Positions 17,912 through 29,200 of a stretch of DNA of 64,000 nt are shown one piece after another. This DNA comes from an uncultured Aquimarina sp. (GTDB taxonomy: Bacteria; Bacteroidota; Bacteroidia; Flavobacteriales; Flavobacteriaceae): the NCBI GenBank assembly GCA_947489195.1, contig CANLCT010000012.1:1-64000 (forward strand), given 5' to 3'. Position numbers and translations under genes: made by a program. Each line of letters opens with the position of its first letter. Within the stretch, counting starts at the first letter, position 1. The notes beneath the pieces were generated by a model. It was not told where the DNA came from, did not search any database, and saw only the letters and a program-made list of their open reading frames with translations.

Positions 17912-19192
17912 ATGAAACTTTGGAGTAAAGGATTGCCAACAGATCAAAAAATAGATTTTTTTACCGTAGGTAATGATCGTGTGTTGGACTTAGTAATCGC
18001 AAAATATGATGTTAAAGCAACTTTGGTACACGGAAAAATGTTACATAAAGTAGGCTTGTTGTCAGATCAAGATATTCAAGAAATTGAAAAAGGACTAAAA
18101 GAACTGGCTCAAGAAATTGAAGAAGGAACATTTAGTATTGGTGAAGAGTTTGAAGACGTACATTCAAAAATAGAATATGAATTAACACAGCGCATAGGCG
18201 ATGCTGGTAAACGTATTCATACAGCACGTTCTCGTAACGATCAAGTTTTAACGGCGATGCATCTGTATTTAAAGGATGAACTTTCAGATATTAAATCAAG
18301 TGTTAAAGAATTAGGGGAGGTACTTCTAGCTGCAGCCGAAAAATATAAGGAAGTGTTGTTACCAGGGTATACACATTTGCAAATAGCTATGCCAAGTTCT
18401 TTTGGTTTATGGTTTTCTGCTTACGCAGAAAGTTTTGTTGATGATTTGTATTTTGTAAATGCGGCATATAAAGTAGTTGATCAAAACCCTTTAGGTAGTG
18501 CAGCAGGTTATGGGAGTTCATTTCCAATTGATAGAGCGTATACAACAGAACAATTAGGTTTTAAAACACTAAAATATAACGTAGTTGCCGCACAAATGAG
18601 TAGAGGTAAGGCAGAAAAATCAGCTGCTTTTGCAATGAGTACAGTGGCAGGTACCTTATCAAAGTTAGCCATGGACGTATGTTTGTATATGAGTCAAAAT
18701 TTTGGTTTTATGAGTATTCCAAGTGAATTTACTACTGGCTCAAGCATTATGCCTCATAAAAAGAATCCAGATGTATTTGAATTAATTCGAGGGAAATGTA
18801 ATCGAATACAAGCCTTACCTTATGAATTAAGTTTGTTAACTAATAATTTACCAAGTGGTTACCATAGGGATTTACAGTTATTAAAAGAAGGTATTGTACC
18901 TGCAATTCAAGACTTAAAAGCTTCGTTGGAATTAGCTATTTATGCCTTGAAAAATGTAAAGGTAAATGATGGTATTCTCGAAGATGATAAATATGATTAT
19001 TTATTTAGTGTAGACACTTTAAATGAACTGGTACAAAAGGGAATGACCTTTAGAGATGCCTATGTTAAAATTGGCTTGGATATTGAAAATGGAAATTATA
19101 AACCAACTAAAAACACGAAGCATACTCATATAGGGAGTATTAATAATTTAGGTTTAGATGCTATTAAAGCAAAACTAGACCAGGCAGAGTAA
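17912..19192 (+). CDS. argH: Argininosuccinate lyase
   Basis: Splits argininosuccinate into arginine and fumarate, the final step of the pathway. The superfamily signature GSSIMPHKKNPD is present, with the other conserved blocks HTARSRNDQV and PGYTHLQIAMP. Length is 426 residues, slightly short of the 450-470 of many bacterial forms but common in Bacteroidota. The ATG immediately follows the heptamer repeat and leads straight into KLWSKGLPTDQKIDFF. Argininosuccinate synthase and the argC/argD functions are not in the window. Confidence 0.95.
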   Translation: MKLWSKGLPTDQKIDFFTVGNDRVLDLVIAKYDVKATLVHGKMLHKVGLLSDQDIQEIEKGLKELAQEIEEGTFSIGEEFEDVHSKIEYELTQRIGDAGKRIHTARSRNDQVLTAMHLYLKDELSDIKSSVKELGEVLLAAAEKYKEVLLPGYTHLQIAMPSSFGLWFSAYAESFVDDLYFVNAAYKVVDQNPLGSAAGYGSSFPIDRAYTTEQLGFKTLKYNVVAAQMSRGKAEKSAAFAMSTVAGTLSKLAMDVCLYMSQNFGFMSIPSEFTTGSSIMPHKKNPDVFELIRGKCNRIQALPYELSLLTNNLPSGYHRDLQLLKEGIVPAIQDLKASLELAIYALKNVKVNDGILEDDKYDYLFSVDTLNELVQKGMTFRDAYVKIGLDIENGNYKPTKNTKHTHIGSINNLGLDAIKAKLDQAE

Positions 19193-19268
19193 AATAAATA
19201 GCATAAAAAAAGGTTAGTTAAGTAAGCTTTTATATAGTTATAAAAGATAATTATTTCAAAAAAATAGA

Positions 19269-20447
19269 ATGAAAACAAGAATTACATTAGCCGTTTTTTT
19301 AAGCTCATTTGTTGTGTTGGCACAAAAAAAAGAACTTAAAGAAGCTGAAAAATTAATAAATGCTTCACAATTTGAAGCAGCTAAACCTTTAATTAGTACA
19401 GCAGAATCTAAATTAGAAAGTATAAAGCCAGCAGATAAATCTAAATTATACAGATTAAAAGGATTAGCGTTTACAGGAAACAAAAGTGAGGCTACGCTTG
19501 CAGATTATAAAACAGCTATTGAGGCTTACAATAAAGTACTTTCTTTAGAAAAAGCTACAAAAAGTATTAAATATACAGCAGAAGCTTTAGATGCTTTGAC
19601 TAAAATTAATTATGCTATAGAAGCTAAGGCAGGAGCTTCAATTAATAGTGGAGCATATATAGATGCTGCCCATATGTATGAATATTTATATAAGCAAGAT
19701 GCTAAGGATACTATCTATTTGTTTAACTCAGCTGTTAGTTATGTAAAAGCTAAAGAATATGATAAATCGTTAGAAGTATATCAAAAGTTGTTAAATATAG
19801 GTTACACAGGCAAAGGAACTAGTTATATAGCAACACATGTAGCCTCAGGAGAGGATCACGAAATACTGTCTAAAGCAGATATGGATGCTTTAATCGCTAA
19901 AGGATCGTATAAAAATCCAAGAGAAGAAAAATTAGCATCTAAAAGAGGGATTATAGCAAAAGATATTGCACTAATATATATAGCTAAAGGTGATGAAGCT
20001 AAAGCAACAGAGGCTTTTGTAGTAGCTAAACAAGAAAATCCTGATGATGAAAGTATTGTTGATTCTGAAGTGAATATGTATTTTGTTAAAGGTGCTGAAT
20101 TTACTAAAGTAAATGATAATGATAATGCTATAAAGTATTATCAAAAAGTATTAGCTATTAAACCGTCACACGCTGAAGCTAATTATAATATAGCAGCTAT
20201 TTTGTTACAAAAAGATGGACCTATAGTTGATGAAATTAATGCTTTAGGTAAAACAAAAGCAGCTGATAGTCAGTATCAATTACTTCGAAAACAGCGTATT
20301 GAAAATTTTAATGAGGCTATTCCTTATATGGAAAAGTATTTAGAATTAAAACCAGACGATAAGCTCTTTGCAGGTAATTTATTATCATTGTATAAAATAG
20401 TAAAAAGTGATAAAACAGAAGCTTTTAAAGCTAAATTTGGTTTATAA
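19269..20447 (+). CDS. Exported TPR-repeat protein
   Basis: A 392-residue protein of unknown specific role. It begins with a signal peptide (KTRITLAVFLSSFVVLA, cleavage probably before QKKELKEA) and is otherwise made of helical repeats of tetratricopeptide type. Clear units include AHMYEYLYKQDAKDTIYLFN (about 137-156), YDKSLEVYQKLLNIGY and NDNAIKYYQKVLAIKPSHAE (about 285-304). It is likely periplasmic and acts through protein binding. It has its own downstream terminator and is separated from argH by 76 bp, so it may be transcribed with the arginine genes or alone. Confidence 0.85.
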   Translation: MKTRITLAVFLSSFVVLAQKKELKEAEKLINASQFEAAKPLISTAESKLESIKPADKSKLYRLKGLAFTGNKSEATLADYKTAIEAYNKVLSLEKATKSIKYTAEALDALTKINYAIEAKAGASINSGAYIDAAHMYEYLYKQDAKDTIYLFNSAVSYVKAKEYDKSLEVYQKLLNIGYTGKGTSYIATHVASGEDHEILSKADMDALIAKGSYKNPREEKLASKRGIIAKDIALIYIAKGDEAKATEAFVVAKQENPDDESIVDSEVNMYFVKGAEFTKVNDNDNAIKYYQKVLAIKPSHAEANYNIAAILLQKDGPIVDEINALGKTKAADSQYQLLRKQRIENFNEAIPYMEKYLELKPDDKLFAGNLLSLYKIVKSDKTEAFKAKFGL

Positions 20448-20470
20448 AACAATAACTTAATAATTTTATA

Positions 20471-20511
20471 ATAACAAAAAAGCCACTTAATAAAAGTGGC
20501 TTTTTTGTTAT
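20471..20511. terminator. Strong bidirectional hairpin terminator
   Basis: An essentially perfect 18-bp stem with core AAAAAAGCCACTT / AAGTGGCTTTTTT and a 5-nt loop, beginning 23 bp after the TPR gene. Runs of A and T flank the GC core so it can work on either strand. It isolates the housekeeping genes on the left from the carbohydrate region on the right. Confidence 0.93.
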
Positions 20512-21097
20512 TATATCAAAATAAATTGACTATTTCGAATATAAAATCTCCCTTTTTTATATTTTAAATGTCTTTATCTTCTTTTTTTTAATCATAAAAT
20601 TGCCAATAAATAGATTTGTAATCAATGTTTTATGATTTTTTTTACATTTTTTTTAATTCCAAATAAGATTAAATATTGGTTATATTATAATAGATAATAT
20701 GATTTAAAAATCCGATAAAAGGAACGATGCGTGAGGAAGTGTGAAAAGCCTTTTTTATACTGATTTTCAGGATATTGATTATAATCTAAAAAGCTTTAAA
20801 AAGCTTTGTGTGTATTAATAGAAATCGTTTTTAAGAAAAAACGTGAATAGGAATGTGTCTATTTTTTGAATAGAAAGAAGACTTTTTTTAAGTTTTAAAA
20901 TGTAGGATAATACGTCATTAATATTTTGTGAATTATATCTTTTTTATTGTCTTTTTTGCGAAATAAATAATTTAACGAAAACATTATAGTTAAATATTCA
21001 ATAAATTTTTAAATTTTTTAAAGTATCAATAATTTTTAGTTTTTAATATATTGCATATATAACGATATAGTGCAACTAACTATTAACTAAATTAACT
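20512..21097 (+). promoter_or_regulatory. 586-bp non-coding region upstream of SusC 1
   Basis: No convincing gene is present. It holds a perfect tandem duplication of AAAAAGCTTT (20788-20807), a small hairpin CGTTTTT/AAAAACG (20826-20843), a weak hairpin ending in seven T (20857-20889), and an imperfect inverted repeat with arms TTGCA/TGCAA (21051-21075) 22 bp before the SusC ATG. The last stretch before the ATG is rich in the AACTAA-type repeats seen in many flavobacterial susC leaders. I found no clean TAnnTTTG element. Confidence 0.5.
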
Positions 21098-24000
21098 ATG
21101 ACTAAAAAAACTAACAAAAATTATTATTTTATAAAAAAACCAACGGTTTTTTTGCTGACTATGCTAAGTTCATCTGTGGCTTTTTCTGGTAATTCTAATA
21201 ATTATGGGTTTTTAAATAAAAATTTCATTAATAATATAATTACAAATGAAGTTACAGGAGTTGTAACAGATACTAATGGGCAACCATTACCTGGAGCAAC
21301 AGTATTTATTAAAGGAACGAATAAAGGAACACAGACAGATTTTGATGGAAGATTTATACTTGATGTTAAAGAGGGGGATATTATAGCTATTTCTTATGTG
21401 GGTTACGAAACTCAAGAAATATTGTTTAATGGACAACAAACTTTAAATGTGAGTTTACAAATATCCACCGATGCATTAACCGAAGTAGTAGTGGTTGGAT
21501 ATTCTAGTAAATCTACAAGGGATATTACAGGGTCTGTCGAAGTTGTAGATGTTGAAGAATTACAAAAAACAGCACCATTATCTATTGATCAAGCATTACA
21601 AGGTCAAGCTTCAGGAGTTACAGTAGGTTCTGAAGGTGGACCTGGAGGAGGAGCTGCTGTTCGTATTCGAGGATTTTCATCATTAAATGGAACAGATCCT
21701 TTATATGTTGTAGATGGAACACCTATTTCAGGTGGGATTAATGAATTAAATCCCTCAGATATAAAGTCTATACAAGTATTGAAAGATGCATCATCAGCTT
21801 CTATTTATGGAAATAGAGCAGCTAGTGGTGTTGTTATTGTTACAACAAAAAAAGGAAAACGTAATCAAAAAGCTAAATTGAGTTTAAATTCATGGGCAGG
21901 TATTGATTTTGTACCTAAAGGTGTTTTTCCTGACTTAGCAACACCTCAACAAATAGCTGATGCAGAATTTCAGAGGCAACGAAATCAAAATATTAGTAAT
22001 CCAACTCATCCTCAATACGGGAATGGTAGTACACCTGTTTTACCAAACTTTATTATCCCAGAAAGAGCAAACACAGCTGATTTAAGTTTGTACAGTCCAA
22101 GTAATCCTATTTCTAGGGCAAATAAAGAAGGAACGGATTGGTTTGATGAGTATTTTAGCCCAGCAGTTGTACATAATACAAACATAAGTCTTTCTGGTGG
22201 TTCAAAAGATGCAACTTATTATGCCGGTTTAGGAATCTTAGATCAAGATGGAGTAGGTTTAGAAACTTATTATAGACGTTATAATGCAAGATTGAATTCT
22301 GAATATTCTATAACTGATAAATTTAAGATTGGTCAAAATTTAAATTTTACTTATGCGCAGCGAGTAAGATTTGAAACAGACATTGATGCTGATGATAAAG
22401 GGTTAAATAATGCTATTTCAAATTTATATAGAATACATCCTTTGATTCCTGTACGAGATGTTTTTGGAGGTTTTTCAGGTACTTTAGCATCTGGGTTAGG
22501 AAATGGTAAGAATCCAATTGCGACTGCTATTCAAAATAGAGATAACAGGGATAATAGATTTAGAAATACAGGTAGTTTTTTTGCAGAATATGAGATTGTG
22601 AAAGGACTTAAAGCAAAAACTAATTTAGGAATCGATGTTTTATCTTCTGAAGCAAGAATTTTTAGACCAAGTAGACTTTTTGATGAAACTATTAGAGAAG
22701 GAAATACTTTAACGGAAACTTTTACAAGTAACACAAGTTTAACTTGGTTTAATACATTATCATATAATGAAACATTTGCTGAAAAACATGACTTTGGAGC
22801 ATTAATAGGTTCAGAATTAGTAAGGAATAGGGCAAAAGGACTGCAAGCTATCGGAGTAAATTTAGTTTCAGAAGATATTGTTGATTCTCAATTTATCGAT
22901 TTAGCTAGTTCATCTAGTGCTTCTGGAGGAGGTTTTAAAGATGCTCTATTTTCTGTATTTGGTAAAATAGATTATAAGTTTGATGATAAATATCTCTTTA
23001 CGGCTACGTTAAGAAGAGACGCAACGAGTAGATTTGGATCTGAAGATGCTGATTTAAGGGTAGGTTATTTTCCTGCATTTAGTGCAGGTTGGAGGGTTTC
23101 TGGAGAAAGTTTTTTAGAGAATTCTGATGTTGTTACTAATTTACTATTAAAAGGAGGATATGGGGAAATCGGGAACCAAAGTATTCCAACAGGTTTAGAT
23201 CAAAATAGAAGTGGTACAGATGATAGATTTGATTTCTATCCAGCTGGAGGTTCTTTAAGACAAGGTTTTGCATTAGCTAGTAAAGGTAATCCAAATATAA
23301 CTTGGGAAACAAAAGAAACTATTAATGTAGGTTTTGATTTAACACTATTAAATAAAATTGATATCGGGTTTGAATATTTTTCAACAACTACTAAAGATAT
23401 ACTTTCTCAATTTTCATTAGATGCTACGGTGGTTGGTCAAAATAATATAATAGCTGACAATAAGGGAGAAATTTCAAATAATGGTTTTGATTTAAATCTT
23501 GGTTTTAGAGATGAAACTTCAGGAGGTTTTTCATATAAGATTAATGCAAATATTTCTGCATATAAAAATGAAGTAGAATTTATTGATCCAGAAAATCCTG
23601 AAATATCTATATTTGGTTTAGAATATGCATTTATAGGTAGAATTAACAATACATTAAAAGGAGAACCAATAGCATCTTTTTATGGTTTACAATATGAAGG
23701 AATTGATTCTGAAGGAAGAGCCATATTTCAAAATGTAAATGGAGATGTAGATGCTGAAGGTAATCCAATTATTGATGGATTTGATAGACAAGTAATAGGT
23801 AATCCTCATCCTGATTTTACTTATGGGTTTACATTTAGCGCTGACTATAAAAATTTTGATTTTTCTTTATTTTTACAAGGCTCACAAGGTAACGATGTGT
23901 ATAATTTAACTAAAGTTTTTACAGATACAGATTTATTTGCAGGAGCTAAATCATTAGACTATGTAAATGCTTGGACACCCACAAATACAAGTGCTAGAGT

Positions 24001-24343
24001 TCCTGCATTAGGAATAAATAGTCGATTTGCTTCAGAAGCAAATTCTTTTTTCGTAGAAGATGGGTCATTTTTGAGAATAAAGAATATTCAATTAGGATAT
24101 ACTTTACCTAGAGCATTTTCGGAAACATTAAAGATAGATAAACTTCGAGTGTATGTGCAAGCTAAGAATATACATACTTTTACAAAATACTCAGGTTTAG
24201 ATCCAGAAGTCTCAGTGAAAAATTTTGATAATACGGCAGATTTTAATAACCCTATAAGTAATAATGTAAGATCTTTAGGAGTAGACTCAGGAGTATATCC
24301 AGTTTCTAGGTCAATTATTTTTGGAATAAATCTATCACTTTAA
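21098..24343 (+). CDS. SusC/RagA-type TonB-dependent outer-membrane transporter (pair 1)
   Basis: Outer-membrane barrel that imports a glycan or glycoside with its SusD lid, driven by TonB. The 1081 residues comprise a signal sequence, a carboxypeptidase-regulatory-like domain (about 48-130; GVVTDTNGQPLPGATVFIKG), a TonB-box region EVVVVGYS, a plug domain (RIRGFSSLNGTDPLYVVDG; VLKDASSASIYGNRAASG) and a long beta barrel ending in an aromatic-rich final strand, as in this family. The SusD partner follows after 11 bp. No enzyme or regulator is fused to it, so its substrate must be inferred from context. Confidence 0.95.
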   Translation: MTKKTNKNYYFIKKPTVFLLTMLSSSVAFSGNSNNYGFLNKNFINNIITNEVTGVVTDTNGQPLPGATVFIKGTNKGTQTDFDGRFILDVKEGDIIAISYVGYETQEILFNGQQTLNVSLQISTDALTEVVVVGYSSKSTRDITGSVEVVDVEELQKTAPLSIDQALQGQASGVTVGSEGGPGGGAAVRIRGFSSLNGTDPLYVVDGTPISGGINELNPSDIKSIQVLKDASSASIYGNRAASGVVIVTTKKGKRNQKAKLSLNSWAGIDFVPKGVFPDLATPQQIADAEFQRQRNQNISNPTHPQYGNGSTPVLPNFIIPERANTADLSLYSPSNPISRANKEGTDWFDEYFSPAVVHNTNISLSGGSKDATYYAGLGILDQDGVGLETYYRRYNARLNSEYSITDKFKIGQNLNFTYAQRVRFETDIDADDKGLNNAISNLYRIHPLIPVRDVFGGFSGTLASGLGNGKNPIATAIQNRDNRDNRFRNTGSFFAEYEIVKGLKAKTNLGIDVLSSEARIFRPSRLFDETIREGNTLTETFTSNTSLTWFNTLSYNETFAEKHDFGALIGSELVRNRAKGLQAIGVNLVSEDIVDSQFIDLASSSSASGGGFKDALFSVFGKIDYKFDDKYLFTATLRRDATSRFGSEDADLRVGYFPAFSAGWRVSGESFLENSDVVTNLLLKGGYGEIGNQSIPTGLDQNRSGTDDRFDFYPAGGSLRQGFALASKGNPNITWETKETINVGFDLTLLNKIDIGFEYFSTTTKDILSQFSLDATVVGQNNIIADNKGEISNNGFDLNLGFRDETSGGFSYKINANISAYKNEVEFIDPENPEISIFGLEYAFIGRINNTLKGEPIASFYGLQYEGIDSEGRAIFQNVNGDVDAEGNPIIDGFDRQVIGNPHPDFTYGFTFSADYKNFDFSLFLQGSQGNDVYNLTKVFTDTDLFAGAKSLDYVNAWTPTNTSARVPALGINSRFASEANSFFVEDGSFLRIKNIQLGYTLPRAFSETLKIDKLRVYVQAKNIHTFTKYSGLDPEVSVKNFDNTADFNNPISNNVRSLGVDSGVYPVSRSIIFGINLSL

Positions 24344-24354
24344 ATAAAAAAAAT

Positions 24355-26109
24355 ATGAAAAAAATAGGAATAATATTATTATCATTTTTGTTATTTAACA
24401 GTTGTGATAATGAGGTGGATATAGACCCGCAAGCATCAATTTCTGATGATCTTTTAGAAAGTGATCAATCCTTGCTTGAAGGTATATTAATTGCAGCTTA
24501 TGCTGTTTTAGATGGAAATTTAGATAATGCAGATGTTTGGAGAGCAGCGCCATCAAATTGGGTATACGGAGAGGTAACTTCAGATAATGCTTATAAAGGG
24601 AGTGAGCCTAATGATGCAGCAGAAATTAATCAATTTGAGTTTTATCAACCATTAGCATCTAATTCATTTTTACGTGTAAAATGGCGAGCGTTGTATGAAG
24701 GAGTTTTTCGATCAAATAAAGCTATAAATGGAATTAGAAGTTCATTTCAAACAGGAAGTATTTCTCAAGCTGAAAATAATAGATTATTAGGAGAAGCTCG
24801 TTTTTTAAGAGGGCATTATCATTTTGAGGCTAAAAAAATGTGGAATAAAATACCATATGTTGATGAAAATGCTGTTGAAAGTGTTGCTAATAAAATAGAT
24901 GTTTGGGATGAGATTGAAGCGGATTTTCAAGCAGCAATAGATTTATTACCGAATAGTAATGATGAAGGTAGAGTGAATAAGTGGACAGCAATGGCATATA
25001 TGGCAAAAGTACATATGTATCAATTAGACTATGATAGCGCTAAAGTGTTATTAGATAGAGTTATTAATGAAGGACCATATCAATTGAATCCTTTATTTAG
25101 TGATAATTTTAATGCTGAGAAAAATAACAATTCTGAGAGTGTTTTTGCAGTTCAATATATTGTAAATGACAATTCAGAAAATGATAGTAATGGGCGTTGG
25201 GGAGATATTTTAAATTTTCCACAAACTAATGAAGCAGGAGGAGGCTGTTGTGGCTTTTTTCAACCCTCACAAAACTTGGTAAATGCTTTTAAAACAGATG
25301 CTTCAGGGTTGCCTTTGTTGGATGCATTTAATGAAGTAGATGTAACTAGTGAAGAACAACAATTTAATAAGTTTTTATCAGAAAATGATAATGATGATAC
25401 TGGTTATGATGTAACTTTTGTTCCGGAACCAGGTACTTTAGATCCACGTTTGGATAGAACAGTTGGAAGAAGAGGAATAGATTATCAAGGTTTTGGAATG
25501 CACAAAGGACGTAGTTGGATTAGGGATATGTCAAATGGAGGTTCTTTTTTACCTAAAAAAAATGTTCACAGAGCAGATCAATTAGGATCTCAATCTACTA
25601 GTGGTGGAGCTTGGGCTGCAAATGTAAATCAATTAAATTATGTAGTGATTCGTCTAGCAGAAGTGATCTTATGGAGAGCAGAAATTGCTGCCTTTGAAGG
25701 AGATTTGGGTAAAGCAGTCGAATTGGTAGATATGATAAGAGCGAGAGCAAGTAATCCTGAAGATTTTGTTAAAGAAGAAGATGGAGAAACTCCTGCAGCA
25801 AGTTATTTAGTTGCAGAATATGGCACATTTGATAATCAAGAGCAAGCTATTGCTGCTGTAGCTCATGAACAGCGCATTGAGTTAGCTATGGAAGGACATC
25901 GCTTTTTTGAATTAGTACGTCAAAATAGAGCAGCAGAAGTATTAGAAAAGTATTTAAGTGATGAACAATCTAAATTAACTTCAAATGACTTAAAAGGTTT
26001 TGTTAAAAGGAATCATTTGACAGGAGTTAATTATACTTCAGGGAATGAATATTTCCCTATACCGCAAAGTGTTATTGATGAATCTGGTGGTGTTATCACC
26101 CAAAATTAA
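24355..26109 (+). CDS. SusD/RagB-type surface glycan-binding lipoprotein (pair 1)
   Basis: Surface lipoprotein that binds substrate over the SusC barrel. The signal peptide ends in LLFNSCDNEVDI, giving an acylated cysteine near residue 17. The rest is the alpha-helical TPR-bearing SusD fold, with the conserved N-terminal segment RSNKAINGI, GEARFLRGHYHFEA and C-terminal HEQRIELAMEGHRFFELVR. At 584 residues it is typical. A GGGCCGF segment near residue 297 is an unusual glycine/cysteine patch. A terminator follows 31 bp downstream, so pair 1 forms a two-gene unit with possible read-through. Confidence 0.95.
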   Translation: MKKIGIILLSFLLFNSCDNEVDIDPQASISDDLLESDQSLLEGILIAAYAVLDGNLDNADVWRAAPSNWVYGEVTSDNAYKGSEPNDAAEINQFEFYQPLASNSFLRVKWRALYEGVFRSNKAINGIRSSFQTGSISQAENNRLLGEARFLRGHYHFEAKKMWNKIPYVDENAVESVANKIDVWDEIEADFQAAIDLLPNSNDEGRVNKWTAMAYMAKVHMYQLDYDSAKVLLDRVINEGPYQLNPLFSDNFNAEKNNNSESVFAVQYIVNDNSENDSNGRWGDILNFPQTNEAGGGCCGFFQPSQNLVNAFKTDASGLPLLDAFNEVDVTSEEQQFNKFLSENDNDDTGYDVTFVPEPGTLDPRLDRTVGRRGIDYQGFGMHKGRSWIRDMSNGGSFLPKKNVHRADQLGSQSTSGGAWAANVNQLNYVVIRLAEVILWRAEIAAFEGDLGKAVELVDMIRARASNPEDFVKEEDGETPAASYLVAEYGTFDNQEQAIAAVAHEQRIELAMEGHRFFELVRQNRAAEVLEKYLSDEQSKLTSNDLKGFVKRNHLTGVNYTSGNEYFPIPQSVIDESGGVITQN

Positions 26110-26140
26110 TTCAATTACGTAGTTTAGTAATTAAGTAAGA

Positions 26141-26170
26141 GTCTCTAGCATTTATTTGCTAGAGGCTTTT
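26141..26170 (+). terminator. Terminator after SusD 1
   Basis: Stem CTCTAGCA/TGCTAGAG with a six-base loop, extended by one wobble and one G-C pair, then TTTTG. The T run is short, so read-through into the FG-GAP lipoprotein gene 35 bp later is plausible. Confidence 0.75.
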
Positions 26171-26204
26171 GATTTATATATTTTTAAGAAAATAAACTTA
26201 TACT

Positions 26205-29200
26205 TTGAAATCCATAATATACATTTACAAATTTTTTATTGCATTTTTGTTCGTATCATTTTTTTCTTGTAAAAATGATATAAATAAAGAAAAGCAATTC
26301 AATCAATTATCGTACAAAAAAACGGCTATTGACTTTAAAAATATTCTTACAGAAACAGATTCATTAAATTATTTCACCTATTCATATTTGTATATGGGGG
26401 GGGGAGTTGCCGTTGGCGATATTAATAATGATGGTTTAGATGATTTATTTTTTACAGGGAATCAAGTTTCCAATAAATTGTATTTAAATAAAGGGAATTT
26501 GCAATTTGTAGATGTTACAAATAAAGCAGGAGTAGGGGGTAGCAAAAAATGGTATACAGGAGTAACAATAGCAGATGTTAATAATGATGGTTTTTTAGAT
26601 ATTTATACTTGTGTAGCAGGAAAAAGTGGAGATAAAAAAAATGAACTTTATATTAATAATAAGGATAATACATTTACTGAAAGCGCAGAAAAATATGGAT
26701 TAGCAAATGTAGGTAATAGTGTTCAAGCTACTTTTTTTGATTATGATAAAGATGGAGATTTAGATGCATATATAGCAAACTACCCACCAACTTCATTTAA
26801 TGCATCCAACACATATTATGGTTTTAAAATGCGAGATGTTAGTGATGTAGACTCAGATAAATTATATCGTAATGATGGTGACAAATTTGTAGATGTAAGT
26901 GAGCAGGCTGGTGTAGCTTCGTTTGGTTTAAGTTTAAGTGCCACTGTTGCAGATTTAAATAATGATAGTTGGCCCGATATATATGTTTCAAATGATTTTT
27001 CTACACCCGATTATTTATACATAAATAATCAAGACGGAACATTTTCTGAACAAATGAAAAATGCAACTAGGCAAACTTCATTTTATGGTATGGGAGTAGA
27101 TATTGCAGATTATAACAATGATGGTCTTTTAGATATTTTACAAGTAGATATGTCTGCTCAAAATAACAGACGTTCTAAAGCAAATATGGCAAGTATGAAT
27201 CCTGCTTTATTTTGGGGTACAGTTAATGCTGGTTTTGGTTATCAATATATGCAAAATAGTTTGCAATTAAATCGAGGTAATGTACAAAAAGATACTACTA
27301 TCCCCCATTTTAGTAATACATCTCGTTTAGCAGGAATTTCATCTACAGACTGGAGTTGGGGACCTCTATTTGCAGATTTTGACAATGATGGTTGGAAAGA
27401 TATTTTTATTTCTAATGGAACACGACGTGAAATTAATAATAGAGATTATTTTGTCAAAATATCAAAATCAAAAAATAAAAAAGATAGCTTATTACAGAAA
27501 GCAATAGCTATCCCTTCGGAAAAAATTGAAAATTTTATTTTAAAAAATAATAAAGACTTGTCATTTAGTAAAATGAATGAAGCATGGGGGGTTACTTATT
27601 CTGGTTTTTCTAATGGCTGTGCTTATAGTGATTTGGATAATGACGGAGATTTAGATATTATAGTGAATAACATTGATGATTATGCCTCTGTTTTTGAAAA
27701 TAAAAATAAAGCAAAGAATAATTATTTATCGGTAAGTTTTAAAGGAATAAGTAAAAATAAATTTGGAATAGGTACACGTGTTACGATAATTACGGATTTA
27801 ACAAAACAAGTAGGTGAATTAACGCAAACACGAGGTTTTCAATCGGCCGTTGCACCAAAACTTCATTTTGGGGTTGGACAAGCCACGTTGATTGATTCTT
27901 TGTTAATTGATTGGCCTAATGGCAAACAAGAGATACGTACAAGTATAAAAGCAAATCAACATCTCCAAATTAGTTATGATGTTACGAATACTTCAGAAAA
28001 AAAAGAGATAGTAAGTAATTCCTTAGGTAAAATGTTTACTAGCTTTTTAAAGGATACAATTTTAAAACATAAGCATACAGAAAATCGATTTAATGATTTT
28101 AAGTTTCAAGTTTTACTGCCTCATAAATTATCGAATTTAGGTCCGGCACTTGCTGTAGCAGATGTAAATGGTGATGGTAAAGAAGATATATTTGTGGGAG
28201 GTGCTAAAGATTTTTCAGGAAGTTTGTACCTACAAGGAGTAAAGGGATTCAAAAATACTCAAGAAGAATTATGGGATACTGAAAAGAAATATGAAGATGT
28301 GAAAGCGGCATTCATTGATTTTGATAATGACGGAGATCAGGATTTGTATGTAGTAAGTGGAGGTTATGAATTTTCGCCCAAAAGTGAATTTTTAAAAGAT
28401 CGAATATATAGTAATGATGGAAGTGGAAATTTTACGAAAGTTATAGAAGCTTTACCCGATTTTTTAATTAGTGGAGGAATAGTAGCAGCAGCAGATTATG
28501 ATAAGGATAATGATTTAGATATTTTTGTAGGAGGAAGGTTAGTGCCAGGTAATTATCCAACAGCCGCAACTAGTTTATTATTAAAAAACAAGAGCACATC
28601 AACCAAAATTAGTTTTGAAAATGATGAAGAATCAGTATTTAATGATATAGGAATGGTAACAGGAGTTGAGTGGTTTGATTATAATAATGATAATTGGTTG
28701 GATTTAGTAGTTGTGGGAGAGTGGATGACTCCTCAAATTTTTAAAAATGTAAAGGGTACATTAATAAATGTAACAAATGATTTAGGACTAACTAATTTTC
28801 ATGGTTGGTGGAATACAGTAAAAGCGGCAGATTTTGATAATGATGGTGATTTGGATTTTGTAGTAGGTAATTTAGGGTTAAATTATAAGTACAAAGCATC
28901 TGCAGAAAAAACATTTGACATGTATGTAAATGATTTTGATAAAAATAAACAGAATGATATTGTATTAAGTTATTATAACGAAGGCAAGCAATATCCAGTT
29001 AGAGGGCGCGAATGTTCTAGTCAACAAATACCAACAATAAAACGCAAATTCAAAAATTATGATTCATTTTCTAAAGCAACTGTTTTGGATGTTTATGGCG
29101 AAAAGAATATTGAAAATTCAATACATTATAAAGTAGAAACTTTTGCTCATACTTATTTTGAAAATGTTTCGGGTAAGTTTATTGCGCATGAACTGCCTAA

